Under the pieces are notes generated by a model that worked only from the letters and a program-made list of their open reading frames with translations, was not told the DNA's origin and did not search any database. A stretch of 64,000 nucleotides of DNA, taken from the NCBI RefSeq assembly GCF_900102485.1, contig NZ_FNBX01000016.1, forward strand, positions 1 to 64,000, given 5' to 3'. A program made the position numbers and the translations under genes. Positions 27,300 to 36,655 of the stretch are shown here, in pieces. Positions within the stretch are counted from its first letter, which is position 1, and every line of letters begins with the position of its first letter. The DNA comes from Desulfovibrio legallii. GTDB lineage: Bacteria > Desulfobacterota > Desulfovibrionia > Desulfovibrionales > Desulfovibrionaceae.

Positions 27300-27947
27300 A
27301 TGCGCTGTAGCCATATTGCCGTTATGCAGACCGCCGACGCTGCCCTGGCCGGAGTGGAGACCTGCGCCCGCATCGTGCTCTGGACCCGCGCCGAGGATGC
27401 GGAAACAGGCTGGGCGCAAGGGCCCGCCCTGCCTTTTTCTTTGGGGGGCTGCGGGAATATGGCCGCCCTGCGCGGGCGGCTGCGGCAGCTGGCCGGCCTT
27501 CTGCCGCAGGGCGCTGCCCTGGTGGGCACGGGCATATCGGGCCTGGCCTACAACGAGCTGAGCCGCCTGGGCTTCTGCCTCTGCGAGCTGACCGCCTTTG
27601 ACCCGCAGCTGCTGCCGCCTCTGGCAGCGGAAATTGAAGCCAAGGCGCAGGAAGACGCCCCCGTGCCCACGGGGCCGGTAGCCACAGACGCGCCCGGCGT
27701 TTACGCCATTAACCTCATGGAAGTGATGGCTGCGCATCCGGAAATCTCGTCCAAAAAGGCCCTGCGGCCGTTTCTGGCTTCCACGCCCTTTGTGGAGCTG
27801 GAGCTGATCTGCGGGCACATGCCGCCCTGGCTGGAAGAATACATGCGCGAACACCGCCTGACCTGCACCCGCAGCCATCTGCCGGACGGCGCCCTGCGGG
27901 CGCGCATCACCCACGCCCTTTGCGGCGAGGCCGCACAACCCTGTTAA
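27300..27947 (+). CDS. AnfO-like nitrogenase accessory protein
   Basis: A 215-residue protein. The start MRCSHIAVMQTADAALAG and the C-terminal block PFLASTPFVELELICGHMPPWLEEYM resemble, from memory, the AnfO family first seen with the iron-only nitrogenase. No anfHDGK genes are in the window, so here it goes with a molybdenum nitrogenase operon. The role is unknown, possibly cofactor insertion or protection. The ATG at 27300 has AAAAGGAG before it; the in-frame reading from 27006 overlaps nifV-alpha and is rejected. Confidence 0.65.
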   Translation: MRCSHIAVMQTADAALAGVETCARIVLWTRAEDAETGWAQGPALPFSLGGCGNMAALRGRLRQLAGLLPQGAALVGTGISGLAYNELSRLGFCLCELTAFDPQLLPPLAAEIEAKAQEDAPVPTGPVATDAPGVYAINLMEVMAAHPEISSKKALRPFLASTPFVELELICGHMPPWLEEYMREHRLTCTRSHLPDGALRARITHALCGEAAQPC

Positions 27948-27997
27948 CGCAACGCCCCGCGCGGCTTGCCCGCAACCCGCGCGGAAAGGAGGCTCTT

Positions 27998-28939
27998 ATG
28001 GCTGCCGTTGACGCCCGTTCCACTGTCTTCACCCCTTACGGCCCGGTCTACAACATCCACATTCTTGCCCGCTGGCCCGACGGCACGCCGCGCGACTGCC
28101 GCTGCCTGGGCCCGGATACCGTGGCCACCCCCCAGGGCTGGCTGCCGCCCCTGTACGCAGCGGACGACATACGCCGCACCAGCGACAGGAGCTTCAGCCT
28201 CTACCCCAACGGCATGTGGCGCAGCCTGGAGCTGCAAACCCAATGCCCCGTGCCCACGCCCCTGGGCGAGCTGCCGGTGGAGTGGCTCTCCTGGTTCCCC
28301 AACGGGGCGCTCAAACGCATCCTGCTGCGCAAGGGAAAAACCAGCGGCTACTGGACGGAAGAGGATGAAGGCCGCCTGGCGAACGTCTGCGCCCTGAGCC
28401 TGCCCACAGGCCCGGTGGAAGCCAAGGTGCAGGGGCTGCGCTTCCACCCTTCCGGGCGCTGCGCCAGCGTCACCTTCTGGCCAGGCGAGCGCCTCACGCT
28501 GCCCAGCGCTCTGGGGCCCTTGCCCGTGCGCAACGGGTGCGCCTTCTATGCCTCCGGCGCACTGCGCAGCTGCGAACCGGCCCGCCCCCTGCCCGTGCCC
28601 ACGCCGGCCGGGCTCATGGTGGCTTTTGACCCCACGGCCACGGCCATCTGCGGGGACGTCAACTCGCTGCAGCTCACGGAAGAAGGCGCGGTCTGCGGGC
28701 TCACCACCACAGCCCGCCTGCGCTGGACCGACGCCCAGGGCCCCCACACCCTGACCCCGCGCCTGGAGCTGGACCAGCTCACCATGCGCCGCACCGTGGT
28801 AGTGCCCCTGCACCTGACCTTCACCGAGGACGGCCGCACCCGGATTGACGACGGCCGCAACGTGCGCACCGTGTCCACCGCCGGGCTGACGGCCGCCTCC
28901 TTCACCCCTCTGCCCGACCTGCGCCTGCCCGCTCTGTAA
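27998..28939 (+). CDS. Uncharacterised nif-operon protein with MORN/YwqK-like repeats
   Basis: A 313-residue cytoplasmic protein without signal or TM helices. It contains at least four spaced repeats of the form aromatic-x-x/S-x-G-x-x-x-x-x: YPNGMWRSLEL, FPNGALKRILL, HPSGRCASVTF and YASGALRSCEP. This is the pattern of MORN_2/YwqK-type beta-hairpin repeats. AAAGGAGG precedes the ATG at 27998. It is the last gene of the nif operon and the strong terminator at 29006 follows, which suggests a role linked to nitrogen fixation. No enzyme motif is seen. Confidence 0.7.
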   Translation: MAAVDARSTVFTPYGPVYNIHILARWPDGTPRDCRCLGPDTVATPQGWLPPLYAADDIRRTSDRSFSLYPNGMWRSLELQTQCPVPTPLGELPVEWLSWFPNGALKRILLRKGKTSGYWTEEDEGRLANVCALSLPTGPVEAKVQGLRFHPSGRCASVTFWPGERLTLPSALGPLPVRNGCAFYASGALRSCEPARPLPVPTPAGLMVAFDPTATAICGDVNSLQLTEEGAVCGLTTTARLRWTDAQGPHTLTPRLELDQLTMRRTVVVPLHLTFTEDGRTRIDDGRNVRTVSTAGLTAASFTPLPDLRLPAL

Positions 28940-29005
28940 AACAAGGACCAGGCAAGCGCCGGACGCGGCCGCTGCCAACAGGCTGTTACGTCAACAGGAT
29001 ATAAG

Positions 29006-29045
29006 CGAAAAGGCCGTCAACGTTCCAACGCTGACGGCCTTTTCG
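29006..29045. terminator. Bidirectional terminator after the nif operon
   Basis: Perfect 14-bp arms at 29006-29019 and 29032-29045 (CGAAAAGGCCGTCA and its complement) with a 12-base loop. The stem carries A4 on one flank and T4 on the other, so it can work on both strands, ending the nif operon and the lipoprotein gene that converges on it. Confidence 0.85.
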
Positions 29046-29070
29046 ACGCAACATCCGATCAGCGCGGCGG

Positions 29071-29817
29071 CTACCGCGTCTGCAGCAATTCCTGCCGGGA
29101 AACCGTGCCCAGGAAGTTCTGGTCCACATACTGCCAGCGCACTTGCGGCAGGGAGCCCGCCTGTGCGGCCTGAGCGTCCGCCGGGGCCGGACCCACCACA
29201 AAGGCGGCGCGGGCGCGCTGCTCAAAGGCCCGCAAAAGGTCCGTGCCGGGAATCTCCAGCGTGGTTTTGCCGGCCAGCTCCGCCGGCAGGGGCTCGCGGT
29301 ATTCCAGCACGATTTTGTCGCGGTCAAAATTGGCCCGGGCCATGAACTGGCGCACCAGCCAGGCTGTAGGCCGTCCGTCCGTTTCTTCCTTGACGCCTGC
29401 CAGAGCCGTGAAGGGATCGCGTTTGGCGCTCACGATGGCGGTGCTGGCCTGAAAGCCCATATCGCCCAACAGCTCCACGCCGGGGTCTACGCTGAAGGAC
29501 CGTCGGCTCGCGCCGTCCCAGAACCAGCCTTGCGGCACCTCGGCATGGGCCACAATGGCCAGGGCCCCTTGCGGCGCGGCAGCGCCGTACACGGCCAGCC
29601 AGACCCGCACGGGCAGCCCGCCCACCATATCTGTATCGGGAAGCTGCACATGCCAGCGCCCATTGCCCATGAGGGGCAGCTGCGCCGCGCGCGCGCTGAT
29701 GGCCGGACGCGCCGTGGAAACATACGCGCCGTCCAGCACGCCGCGCCGCTCCGCCTGGGCGCAGCCCAGCAGCAGAGCGCCGCACAGGGCGGCCCAGCAA
29801 AGCAAAAGTTTTTTCAT
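29071..29817 (-). CDS. Lipoprotein of unknown function
   Basis: A 248-residue protein. The N-terminus MKKLLLCWAALCGALLLGCAQA is a lipoprotein signal with lipobox LLGC, so the mature protein is membrane-anchored on the outside of the cell. The rest has alternating beta-rich segments (GRWHVQLPD, VRVWLAVYG) and no catalytic motif. It resembles small Desulfovibrio lipoproteins I recall as DUF4851, unverified. The ATG at 29817 is chosen because the signal peptide starts there; the longer reading runs into the TPR gene. It is last in a three-gene minus-strand unit with the TPR protein and the sigma-54 activator. Confidence 0.7.
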   Translation of the reverse strand: MKKLLLCWAALCGALLLGCAQAERRGVLDGAYVSTARPAISARAAQLPLMGNGRWHVQLPDTDMVGGLPVRVWLAVYGAAAPQGALAIVAHAEVPQGWFWDGASRRSFSVDPGVELLGDMGFQASTAIVSAKRDPFTALAGVKEETDGRPTAWLVRQFMARANFDRDKIVLEYREPLPAELAGKTTLEIPGTDLLRAFEQRARAAFVVGPAPADAQAAQAGSLPQVRWQYVDQNFLGTVSRQELLQTR

Positions 29818-29923
29818 ACGTCCTCCCGGCGGGCCGTGCGTCCGCCATATTCCCAATATACGGCAAGCCGCTCCGGCTGGCAACGGCGCCCCAAGCCTGC
29901 GGCGCCCCGCGGCAAGGCGCGCT

Positions 29924-32788
29924 TTATGGCGCGGCGGGGGCGGCGTTCTGCGCAGGCGGCTGCCCGGAAGATTGGGCAGGATTCTGCGCAGGCGGCTGCC
30001 CGGCCGAGGATCCCGCCGCGCTGCCGGGCATGAAGTTCTGCAGATCGCGCGAGACGGCAAAGGTGCGCAGCTCGGCCGCCGCGGCCTGAGCAAAAGGGGA
30101 ATCCTTATAGTCGCGCACGATGGATTCCAGAAGCATCTGCGCCCTGGTGGCGTCGCCCAGTTTGCGGTACAGGCGGGCCTCCCGGAAGCGCAGGCCGGGG
30201 TATTCCGGCGAATTGGACGGCACAAAGGCGTTATAGCGGGCCAGCCACTGCAGGGCTTCGGGCACGCGGTTGCCCACTTCACAAATGTCCATCAGGGCCA
30301 GCATGGCGTCCTTGATGCGCTGGGGGTCGGCTTTGTCCGAGCGCTCGTCGTGCAGGCGGGTGAAAAGCTCCACCACCTTACGGTTCAGCTGGTAGGCGGC
30401 GGCAATGTCCTTGCGCTGCTCGGCGTCGCGGGCCAGAAAATAGGTGGCGTAGGCCCGCTGGTAGAGGGGGATATCCTGTTTGTCCGCCAGCTTGTGCCAC
30501 ATGGCCAGGGCCGGGGCATTGAGGTTGAGGTTCTGGGCCGAAAGAGCCATGGCGTAGTCCAGCTGATTGCGCAGCTGCGGCCGCAGCGGCCATGTGGAAA
30601 CCAAACGGCCCAGATCCAGAATTTTGTCCCAGGCCCCGGCCTGCAGGTATCGATTAAAAAACGTCACAAAGGTGGCTTCGCCGTACTGCGGGTCCATGGG
30701 CGAGGCCAGGAAGGGCGTAAGCATCTCCAGGGCGCGGCGCTCCTCGCCCCGCTCCAGCAGCCCCTGGGCCAGGGCGTAGCGCAGGCGCGGGTCCGGCGCG
30801 CCGTAGCGTTCCCGCACCAGGGGGAAGCCGTTCCAGAGGATCAGGATGCGGCCGTAGTTGCCCTCGGTGAGGGAGTTGGTCAGCTCTTTCTGAAAAGCCA
30901 TCCAGATGAGCTCCCGCGCCTGGGGCACATCGGAATTTTCGGGGTGGGCGTCAATAAAATCCGCCGCCTTGCCCATGGCGTCGGTATAGCGCCCGTCCCA
31001 GTACTGCCACATGGCTTCCTTAAGCCCGACCAGCGCCGCCTGAGGGGCTTCGCCCCCGGCAGCGGCAAACTCCCGGTAGAATTGGGGCAGATTTTTTCCG
31101 GAGGCGCGCGCAAACACTTGGCTCATAGCCGCATAGGTGATGGGCGCATCGTAAATGCCGCCTTCCGCCAGGCGCAGGCGCGCCATCCAGGCGGCAAAGG
31201 AGCCCGAAAACTTGTCCCGCGTCTGCGTGTAAACAAACGTCGCCGCCTTGTTCGCCCCCAGGCGGGAATACATGTCGCCCATCCGGAGCAGCCTGGCGTC
31301 CGCGCCCTTGGCCTGGGGCACCAGGTTGTAGTGCAGCCAGTATAGGGGTAAGGCCGCCGCAGGGAGGTTCAGAGCTTCGGCATTGCGGGCCTGCAGCAGC
31401 AAAAAGTCCGGCTGGTCAATATAGTGTCGCGGCCAGCGCTTGCTGATAAAATCCAGAATAAGCCGGGCCTGGTCATATTTCTTTTCCCGATGCAGGGCCG
31501 TGGCCAGCCCCACGGAGGCCTCCATGAGCACGGAGGATTCGGGGTATCTGTCCAGCACCAGGGCAAAGGACTGCTCCGCCGCAGCATTGCGCTCTTTGGC
31601 AAGCTGCGCCTGCCCCAGGGCCGTAAAACCCTGGGCCACGCCAGGGTAGTCCGGATAGCGGCGGTACAGGGCCGCCATGTACCCGCCAGCATCCACCAGG
31701 TTGCCCACGTTGACGTTGGCCAGGCCCAGACGCAGCAAGGCGTCGGGCACGCGGGGCGAGCGCAGGTTGGCGTGCATAGCCTCATTGGTGGCGGATACGA
31801 TGGGCTCAAAGCCCGCCAGCGGATCATCGGCGTAGCGGGCCCAGAGGCAATCGCTGATATGGTAGAGGGTCGCCTCCCGCTGTTCCGGCGTCAGGTTGGG
31901 CAGCTTGCGGATCTGCTCCAGTTGGGGCAGCGCTTCGTCAAATTTCCGTTCCTGAAGCAGGCGTTCCGCTTCTGCCAGCATCTTAGCCGGGTCAGCCGGC
32001 TTGGGCACGGGATTGCCCTGCTCGTCCACATAGACGACCGGGCGGGGTTCCTCCACAACCGGGGCCTTTTCTTTTTCCGGCTTCTGCTCCTTCAGGCCGA
32101 GCACCTCGCCGCTGACCTTGCCGGAAACCTCCGTATGCGCGGCGGCAGTCGGCGGCGCGGTCTGCGCCGGAGGAAGGGGCTGCACGGCGGGCGCTGCCGC
32201 GTCCTGCGCACGGGCCGGAGCGTTTTGCCCGGCGGAACCAACCGGGGGCGCGTCGGGCGCGGCTTCGGAGCGGGCGGCGGCAGTCGGCGCGGCTGGGCCG
32301 GGGGCCGCGACGCCGGGCGGCGTTCCGGACGCTGCGCCCCCCCCGGTGCCGAAGGTTGCGGGAGACGGCGCGTTCTGTGCGGGCGTGCTCTGCGCTGGCG
32401 GCGCAGGGGGAGGGACAGCAGCGGCCGCCCCAGTGGTGGAAAGGGCTTTATCCGGAGGCCAGTTTTCCGGCCCGCCGGGGTTGACGGGGCTGCGCAGGCT
32501 TTGGCGGCCCCCCGCACCCGGCGTCGCCTCGGCGGCCAGAGCAACGGGCACACTGCCCCCAAACGCCGGTCCGGCGCAGCGGGAAGGCAGCGCAGCCTCC
32601 GTCAGAAGCAGGGCCAGGGCCAGGGGCAACAGCCCACGGCGCAAGAAGCCCCGCCCGCGGCGGCGCGGCGCAACCGCGTCCTTGACGACGTTTGTCTGAT
32701 GCCGATTTGCGGCGGCTGCCGTATTCTGATTCACCTGTTCCCGCCGAGCATGGAAGTTTTTGTCGCCCCCTGGGGCGCACGAAAACAT
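29924..32788 (-). CDS. Large TPR protein with Pro/Ala-rich N-terminal region
   Basis: A 954-residue protein. A single hydrophobic segment lies at about residues 48-70 (LLPLALALLL), then a Pro/Ala/Gly-rich low-complexity stretch to about 275, then an all-helical part to about 915 with repeated TPR-like units (for example GYMAALYRRYPDYPGVAQGF and SFALVLDRYPESS). The C-terminus repeats an S-x-GQPPAQN unit twice. It probably faces the periplasm and acts as a protein-interaction scaffold. The start is uncertain: ATG at 32788 has no clear ribosome binding site and lies 13 bp after the activator gene stop; a GTG further in is also possible. The function is unknown. Confidence 0.75.
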   Translation of the reverse strand: MFSCAPGGDKNFHARREQVNQNTAAAANRHQTNVVKDAVAPRRRGRGFLRRGLLPLALALLLTEAALPSRCAGPAFGGSVPVALAAEATPGAGGRQSLRSPVNPGGPENWPPDKALSTTGAAAAVPPPAPPAQSTPAQNAPSPATFGTGGGAASGTPPGVAAPGPAAPTAAARSEAAPDAPPVGSAGQNAPARAQDAAAPAVQPLPPAQTAPPTAAAHTEVSGKVSGEVLGLKEQKPEKEKAPVVEEPRPVVYVDEQGNPVPKPADPAKMLAEAERLLQERKFDEALPQLEQIRKLPNLTPEQREATLYHISDCLWARYADDPLAGFEPIVSATNEAMHANLRSPRVPDALLRLGLANVNVGNLVDAGGYMAALYRRYPDYPGVAQGFTALGQAQLAKERNAAAEQSFALVLDRYPESSVLMEASVGLATALHREKKYDQARLILDFISKRWPRHYIDQPDFLLLQARNAEALNLPAAALPLYWLHYNLVPQAKGADARLLRMGDMYSRLGANKAATFVYTQTRDKFSGSFAAWMARLRLAEGGIYDAPITYAAMSQVFARASGKNLPQFYREFAAAGGEAPQAALVGLKEAMWQYWDGRYTDAMGKAADFIDAHPENSDVPQARELIWMAFQKELTNSLTEGNYGRILILWNGFPLVRERYGAPDPRLRYALAQGLLERGEERRALEMLTPFLASPMDPQYGEATFVTFFNRYLQAGAWDKILDLGRLVSTWPLRPQLRNQLDYAMALSAQNLNLNAPALAMWHKLADKQDIPLYQRAYATYFLARDAEQRKDIAAAYQLNRKVVELFTRLHDERSDKADPQRIKDAMLALMDICEVGNRVPEALQWLARYNAFVPSNSPEYPGLRFREARLYRKLGDATRAQMLLESIVRDYKDSPFAQAAAAELRTFAVSRDLQNFMPGSAAGSSAGQPPAQNPAQSSGQPPAQNAAPAAP

Positions 32789-32801
32789 GCAAAAAAAATG
32801 C

Positions 32802-33884
32802 CTAGACCTGCCGCTTTTTCAACTTTTCAATAAGCGTAGTGCGCTTGATGCCCAAAAGCTCGGCAGCCTGGTTCTTGACGCCTTCGGCCCGGTCCAGGGC
32901 CTCGTCGATCAGGCGGCCCTCCACCGCATCCAAAAAATCCTTAAGATTCAACCCATGCGTCGTCAACACAGCCAGATCCGGCCAGACGAACGCGCCCGGC
33001 TCCCCGCCGGAATCCCCGGCCTGCAGCCTTCCCGCCGGTACGGCCGCCGCCACCACACCGGTGTCGGACGCGGCCTCAGCCTCATCCACCTCCGGCAGGG
33101 CGGCAATCTCGCCCACATGATCCAGGATCTTGGCCGGCAGATCCTCCGGGCGGACGGTATCGCCGTCCACCAGGATGCTCAAGCGCTCCATGAAGTTTTC
33201 CAACTCGCGCACATTGCCGGGCCAGGCATAGGCCACCAGCACGCGCCGGGCGTCCGGGGTCAGCCCCAGGGGCGGCCGCCCCTTTTTGGCGCAGAAATGG
33301 TTGAGAAAATGGCGGGCCAGCAGCAGCACGTCACCGCCGCGCTCCCGCAGCGGCGGCAAATGCAGGGGAATGACATTGAGGCGGTAGTAAAGATCCTCCC
33401 GAAAGCGCCCGGCCGCCACCTCGACCTCCAAGTCACGGTTGGTGGCCGCCACAATGCGCACATCCACCTTTTTGCTGCCCGTGCCGCCCACCCGCTCGAT
33501 TTCCTTTTCCTGCAGCACCCGCAGAATTTTTACCTGCAGACTCAGATCCATCTCCCCGATTTCATCCAGGAAAACCGTGCCGCCGTCGGCCATTTCAAAC
33601 CGGCCCGGCCGGGAGCGGATGGCATGGGTAAAGGCCCCTTTTTCGTGGCCGAAGAGCTCGCTTTCCAGCAAATCCTTGGGAATGGCCCCGCAGTTGATGG
33701 GCACAAAAGGCTTTTCCGCCCTGCGGCTGTTGGCGTGCAGGGCGCGAACCAGCAATTCCTTGCCAGTTCCCGATTCTCCGGTTACAAGCACTGTGCTGTC
33801 GGTGGGCGCCACCTTGCCAAGCACTTTAAAGACCTCGGCCAGCGTGGTGCTTTGCCCGATAATGCCGCTGGTGTTCAACTCCAT
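32802..33884 (-). CDS. Sigma-54-dependent transcriptional activator without receiver domain
   Basis: A 360-residue protein: AAA+ domain at the N-terminus (Walker A GESGTGKE at residues 36-43, Walker B in GGTVFLDEIGE, and WPGNVRELENF), a variable linker, and a C-terminal Fis-type helix-turn-helix (NQAAELLGIKRTTLIEKLKK). The sigma-54 contact loop reads GAFTHA at residues 83-88 instead of GAFTGA. There is no N-terminal sensor domain, as in PspF-like activators. The ATG at 33884 follows GGCGGAGAAAAG. It heads the unit with the TPR protein and lipoprotein. Targets are unknown; the nif promoter in this window is a sigma-54 type but no link is shown. Confidence 0.87.
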   Translation of the reverse strand: MELNTSGIIGQSTTLAEVFKVLGKVAPTDSTVLVTGESGTGKELLVRALHANSRRAEKPFVPINCGAIPKDLLESELFGHEKGAFTHAIRSRPGRFEMADGGTVFLDEIGEMDLSLQVKILRVLQEKEIERVGGTGSKKVDVRIVAATNRDLEVEVAAGRFREDLYYRLNVIPLHLPPLRERGGDVLLLARHFLNHFCAKKGRPPLGLTPDARRVLVAYAWPGNVRELENFMERLSILVDGDTVRPEDLPAKILDHVGEIAALPEVDEAEAASDTGVVAAAVPAGRLQAGDSGGEPGAFVWPDLAVLTTHGLNLKDFLDAVEGRLIDEALDRAEGVKNQAAELLGIKRTTLIEKLKKRQV

Positions 33885-33915
33885 GGTTCTTTTCTCCGCC
33901 TGAAGGCTTTCTTCT

Positions 33916-33933
33916 GTGTCAATACACTGACAC
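33916..33933. promoter_or_regulatory. Inverted repeat in the divergent activator/hrpB intergenic region
   Basis: Perfect 6-bp arms GTGTCA and TGACAC with a 6-base centre, 32 bp upstream of the sigma-54 activator start and 50 bp upstream of hrpB. The size and place fit a dimeric regulator site, for example autoregulation, but the protein is not known. Confidence 0.4.
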
Positions 33934-33982
33934 GGCCCGGATTGCCAGTAAAAAAGCGCCCGCAACAGCCCGGCTCACCGCC

Positions 33983-36616
33983 ATGATCATACCTGCCCCT
34001 GCCCAGCCGCCCATTGCTTTGCCCCCCTGCCCCCTGGACGCCGTGCGCCCGGAGGTGACCCGGACTCTGGCGCAGGGCGGCAACCTGGTCCTGCAGGCCG
34101 AACCGGGCGCGGGCAAAAGCACCCGTCTGCCCCTCTGGCTGCTGTCCGCCCCGTGGCTCCACCCGGAGCGCGGCGGGGGCCGCATCCTCCTGCTGGAACC
34201 CCGCCGCGTAGCCGCCCGCGCCCTGGCCCGCTACCTGGCCCGCGCCCTGGGCGAAGAGCTGGGCCGCACCGTGGGCCTGCGCATGCGCGACGAAACCCGC
34301 GTCAGCCGCGCCACCCGCCTGGAGGTGCTCACCGAAGGCGTGCTGACCCGCCTCCTGCAGGATGATCCCCAGCTCAGCGGCACGGCCTGCGTCATCTTTG
34401 ACGAATTTCATGAGCGCTCCCTCACGGCGGATACGGGCTTGGCGCTCTGCCTGGAAAGCCAGGCGGCCCTGCGCCCGGACCTGCGGCTGGCGGTCATGTC
34501 CGCCACGCTGGACGCCGCGCCCGTGGCGGCCCTGCTGGGCGGCTGCCCGGTCATTTCCTGCCCCGGCCGCGCCTTCCCCGTCAGCATCCGCTACCTGCCC
34601 CCCAGGGCGGAAGCGGGGCGCTTCCCCGGCGGCGCGCCCCTCCTGTGGCGGCATGCGGCCACAGTCATCGCCGGGCTCTGCCGCACGGAACCCGGCGGCC
34701 TGCTGGCCTTTCTGCCCGGCGCGGGGGAAATCCGGCAGGTGGCGCAACTGCTGGAAGGCCGCCTGCCGCCGGAGGTCGATCTCCACCCGCTCTACGGCAA
34801 TCTTCCTCCGCAGGCCCAGGACGCAGCCCTGGCCCCGCCCCCTCCGGGACGGCGCAAAGTGGTGCTGGCCACCGCCATCGCCGAGACCTCCCTGACCATA
34901 GACGGCGTGCGCATGGTAGTGGACTGCGGCCTGGCCCGACAGGCCAGATTTGACCCGGCCAGCGGCCTGACCCGGCTGACCACGGAGCGGGTTTCCCTGG
35001 CCGGGGCCGTGCAGCGCGCGGGCCGGGCCGGGCGCACGGAACCGGGCCTCTGCTGCCGCCTTTGGGACGCCGCCGAAGACCGTGGCCTGCGCCCCGCGGC
35101 GCGACCGGAGATTCTGGAAGCGGACCTGAGCGGGCTTACCCTGCAATTGGCCGTCTGGGGGGCGGATCCCGCCGCCCTGCCCTGGCTTGACCCGCCGTCC
35201 ACCGCTTCCGTGGCTGTGGCCCGCCAGGCTTTGCAGCGCCTGGGTGCGCTGGACGCGCAACACCGCGCCACGCCCCTGGGGCGGCGCATGGCCGCCCTGC
35301 CGCTGGAACCGCGCCCGGCCAAAATGCTGCTGGACGCGCAGGCCCAGGGGCACGGCCCTCTGGCCTGCTGTCTGGCCGCACTGCTGGAGGAACGCGCCCC
35401 CGGCGCAGCCGCCGGATACGGGGCGGATCTGGGCAGACGTCTGGACAGGCTCTGCCGATCCGATCGGCCAGCAGACAGCCCGGCAGGCAGATGCAACGGG
35501 GGAAACGGCGTGCAGGCTCCATTGCGGCGACAGGCCCGCCGTCTGGCGGCCATGATCGGGCTGGAAGGAGATATTTTTGCCCTGGCAGCGGCGGATCACA
35601 AAGCCGCGGGTACGGTGCTGGCGCAAGGCTGGCCGGAACTGATCGCTCAGCGGCAGAACCGGGAGGAAAACACGGCAGGCGGTCCCTGCCCCGGCGTCAC
35701 ATACCGCCTGCGCTGCGGCCGCGCCGCACGGCTTCCAGCAACGGACGGCCTGAGCCGCAGCCCCTTTCTGGCCGTGGCCGAGGTGGACGGAGCTGCACCC
35801 CACGGCCGTATCCGCCTGGCCGCGCCGCTGGAGCCCGAAGATCTGGAAGCCCGGTTCGGCCAGGAGATGCGGACGGAAGATCTGGTGCAGATCAGCTCTG
35901 AAGGGCAGATCACGGCCCGGCGGCAGACCCGGCTGGACGCGCTGCTGCTGCGGGATGCACCTCTGCCGCACCCGGCCCCGGAGCAGTGCGCGGCGGCGCT
36001 CTGCGCCCATTTGCGGCAGTGCGGGCTCAACGCATTGCCCTGGGACGACGCGGCTCGGCAATGGCAGGCGCGTGTGACCCTGCTGCGCGGCCTGGAAGGC
36101 GAACCCTGGCCGGACGTGAGCGACGCCGCCCTGCTGCAAAGCCTGGAACTCTGGCTGGCCCCGGCGCTCGCGGGCTGCACGGCGCTTGCGGATCTGACTG
36201 CCGCGGCATTTACGGCGGCCCTGCACGGCCTGCTGCCCAAGCACATGGCGCGGCGCCTGGCGCAGGCGGCCCCACCCCACTGGCGCGTGCCCTCCGGGGC
36301 ACTGCGGCCCATTGTCTATGGCGAGGAAGGCGGCCCGCGGCTGGCCGCCAAGCTGCAGGAATTTTTCGGCTGCACTGCGACGCCCGCCATTGCCGATGGG
36401 CGCGTGCCCCTGACCCTGCACCTTAATTCGCCTGCGGGCCGCCCCTTGCAGATCACCCGGGATCTTCCCCACTTCTGGCGGCACGGCTACCCGGCCGTGC
36501 GGGCCGAAATGCGCGGCCGCTATCCCCGCCATCCCTGGCCCGAAGACCCTGCCGCGGCAGAGGCCACGAGCCTCAGCGCCAAACGGCTGGCCGCCCGACA
36601 CGACAAAAAACGCTGA
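33983..36616 (+). CDS. hrpB: ATP-dependent helicase HrpB
   Basis: An 877-residue DEAH-family helicase. Seen are the P-loop in EPGAGKSTRLPLW, LEPRRVAARA (motif Ia), DEFHERS (motif II), MSATLDAAPV (motif III), TAIAETSLTIDGV (motif V) and QRAGRAGRTEPG (motif VI), followed by the HrpB-specific C-terminal region (HPWPEDPAAAEAT). The family is usually 800-850 residues. Its role in bacteria is poorly defined (RNA helicase). It is divergent from the sigma-54 activator gene. Confidence 0.9.
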   Translation: MIIPAPAQPPIALPPCPLDAVRPEVTRTLAQGGNLVLQAEPGAGKSTRLPLWLLSAPWLHPERGGGRILLLEPRRVAARALARYLARALGEELGRTVGLRMRDETRVSRATRLEVLTEGVLTRLLQDDPQLSGTACVIFDEFHERSLTADTGLALCLESQAALRPDLRLAVMSATLDAAPVAALLGGCPVISCPGRAFPVSIRYLPPRAEAGRFPGGAPLLWRHAATVIAGLCRTEPGGLLAFLPGAGEIRQVAQLLEGRLPPEVDLHPLYGNLPPQAQDAALAPPPPGRRKVVLATAIAETSLTIDGVRMVVDCGLARQARFDPASGLTRLTTERVSLAGAVQRAGRAGRTEPGLCCRLWDAAEDRGLRPAARPEILEADLSGLTLQLAVWGADPAALPWLDPPSTASVAVARQALQRLGALDAQHRATPLGRRMAALPLEPRPAKMLLDAQAQGHGPLACCLAALLEERAPGAAAGYGADLGRRLDRLCRSDRPADSPAGRCNGGNGVQAPLRRQARRLAAMIGLEGDIFALAAADHKAAGTVLAQGWPELIAQRQNREENTAGGPCPGVTYRLRCGRAARLPATDGLSRSPFLAVAEVDGAAPHGRIRLAAPLEPEDLEARFGQEMRTEDLVQISSEGQITARRQTRLDALLLRDAPLPHPAPEQCAAALCAHLRQCGLNALPWDDAARQWQARVTLLRGLEGEPWPDVSDAALLQSLELWLAPALAGCTALADLTAAAFTAALHGLLPKHMARRLAQAAPPHWRVPSGALRPIVYGEEGGPRLAAKLQEFFGCTATPAIADGRVPLTLHLNSPAGRPLQITRDLPHFWRHGYPAVRAEMRGRYPRHPWPEDPAAAEATSLSAKRLAARHDKKR

Positions 36617-36655
36617 CGCCCAGGGCCGAATGCTTCGCCGCTCCGCAACGCCGCC

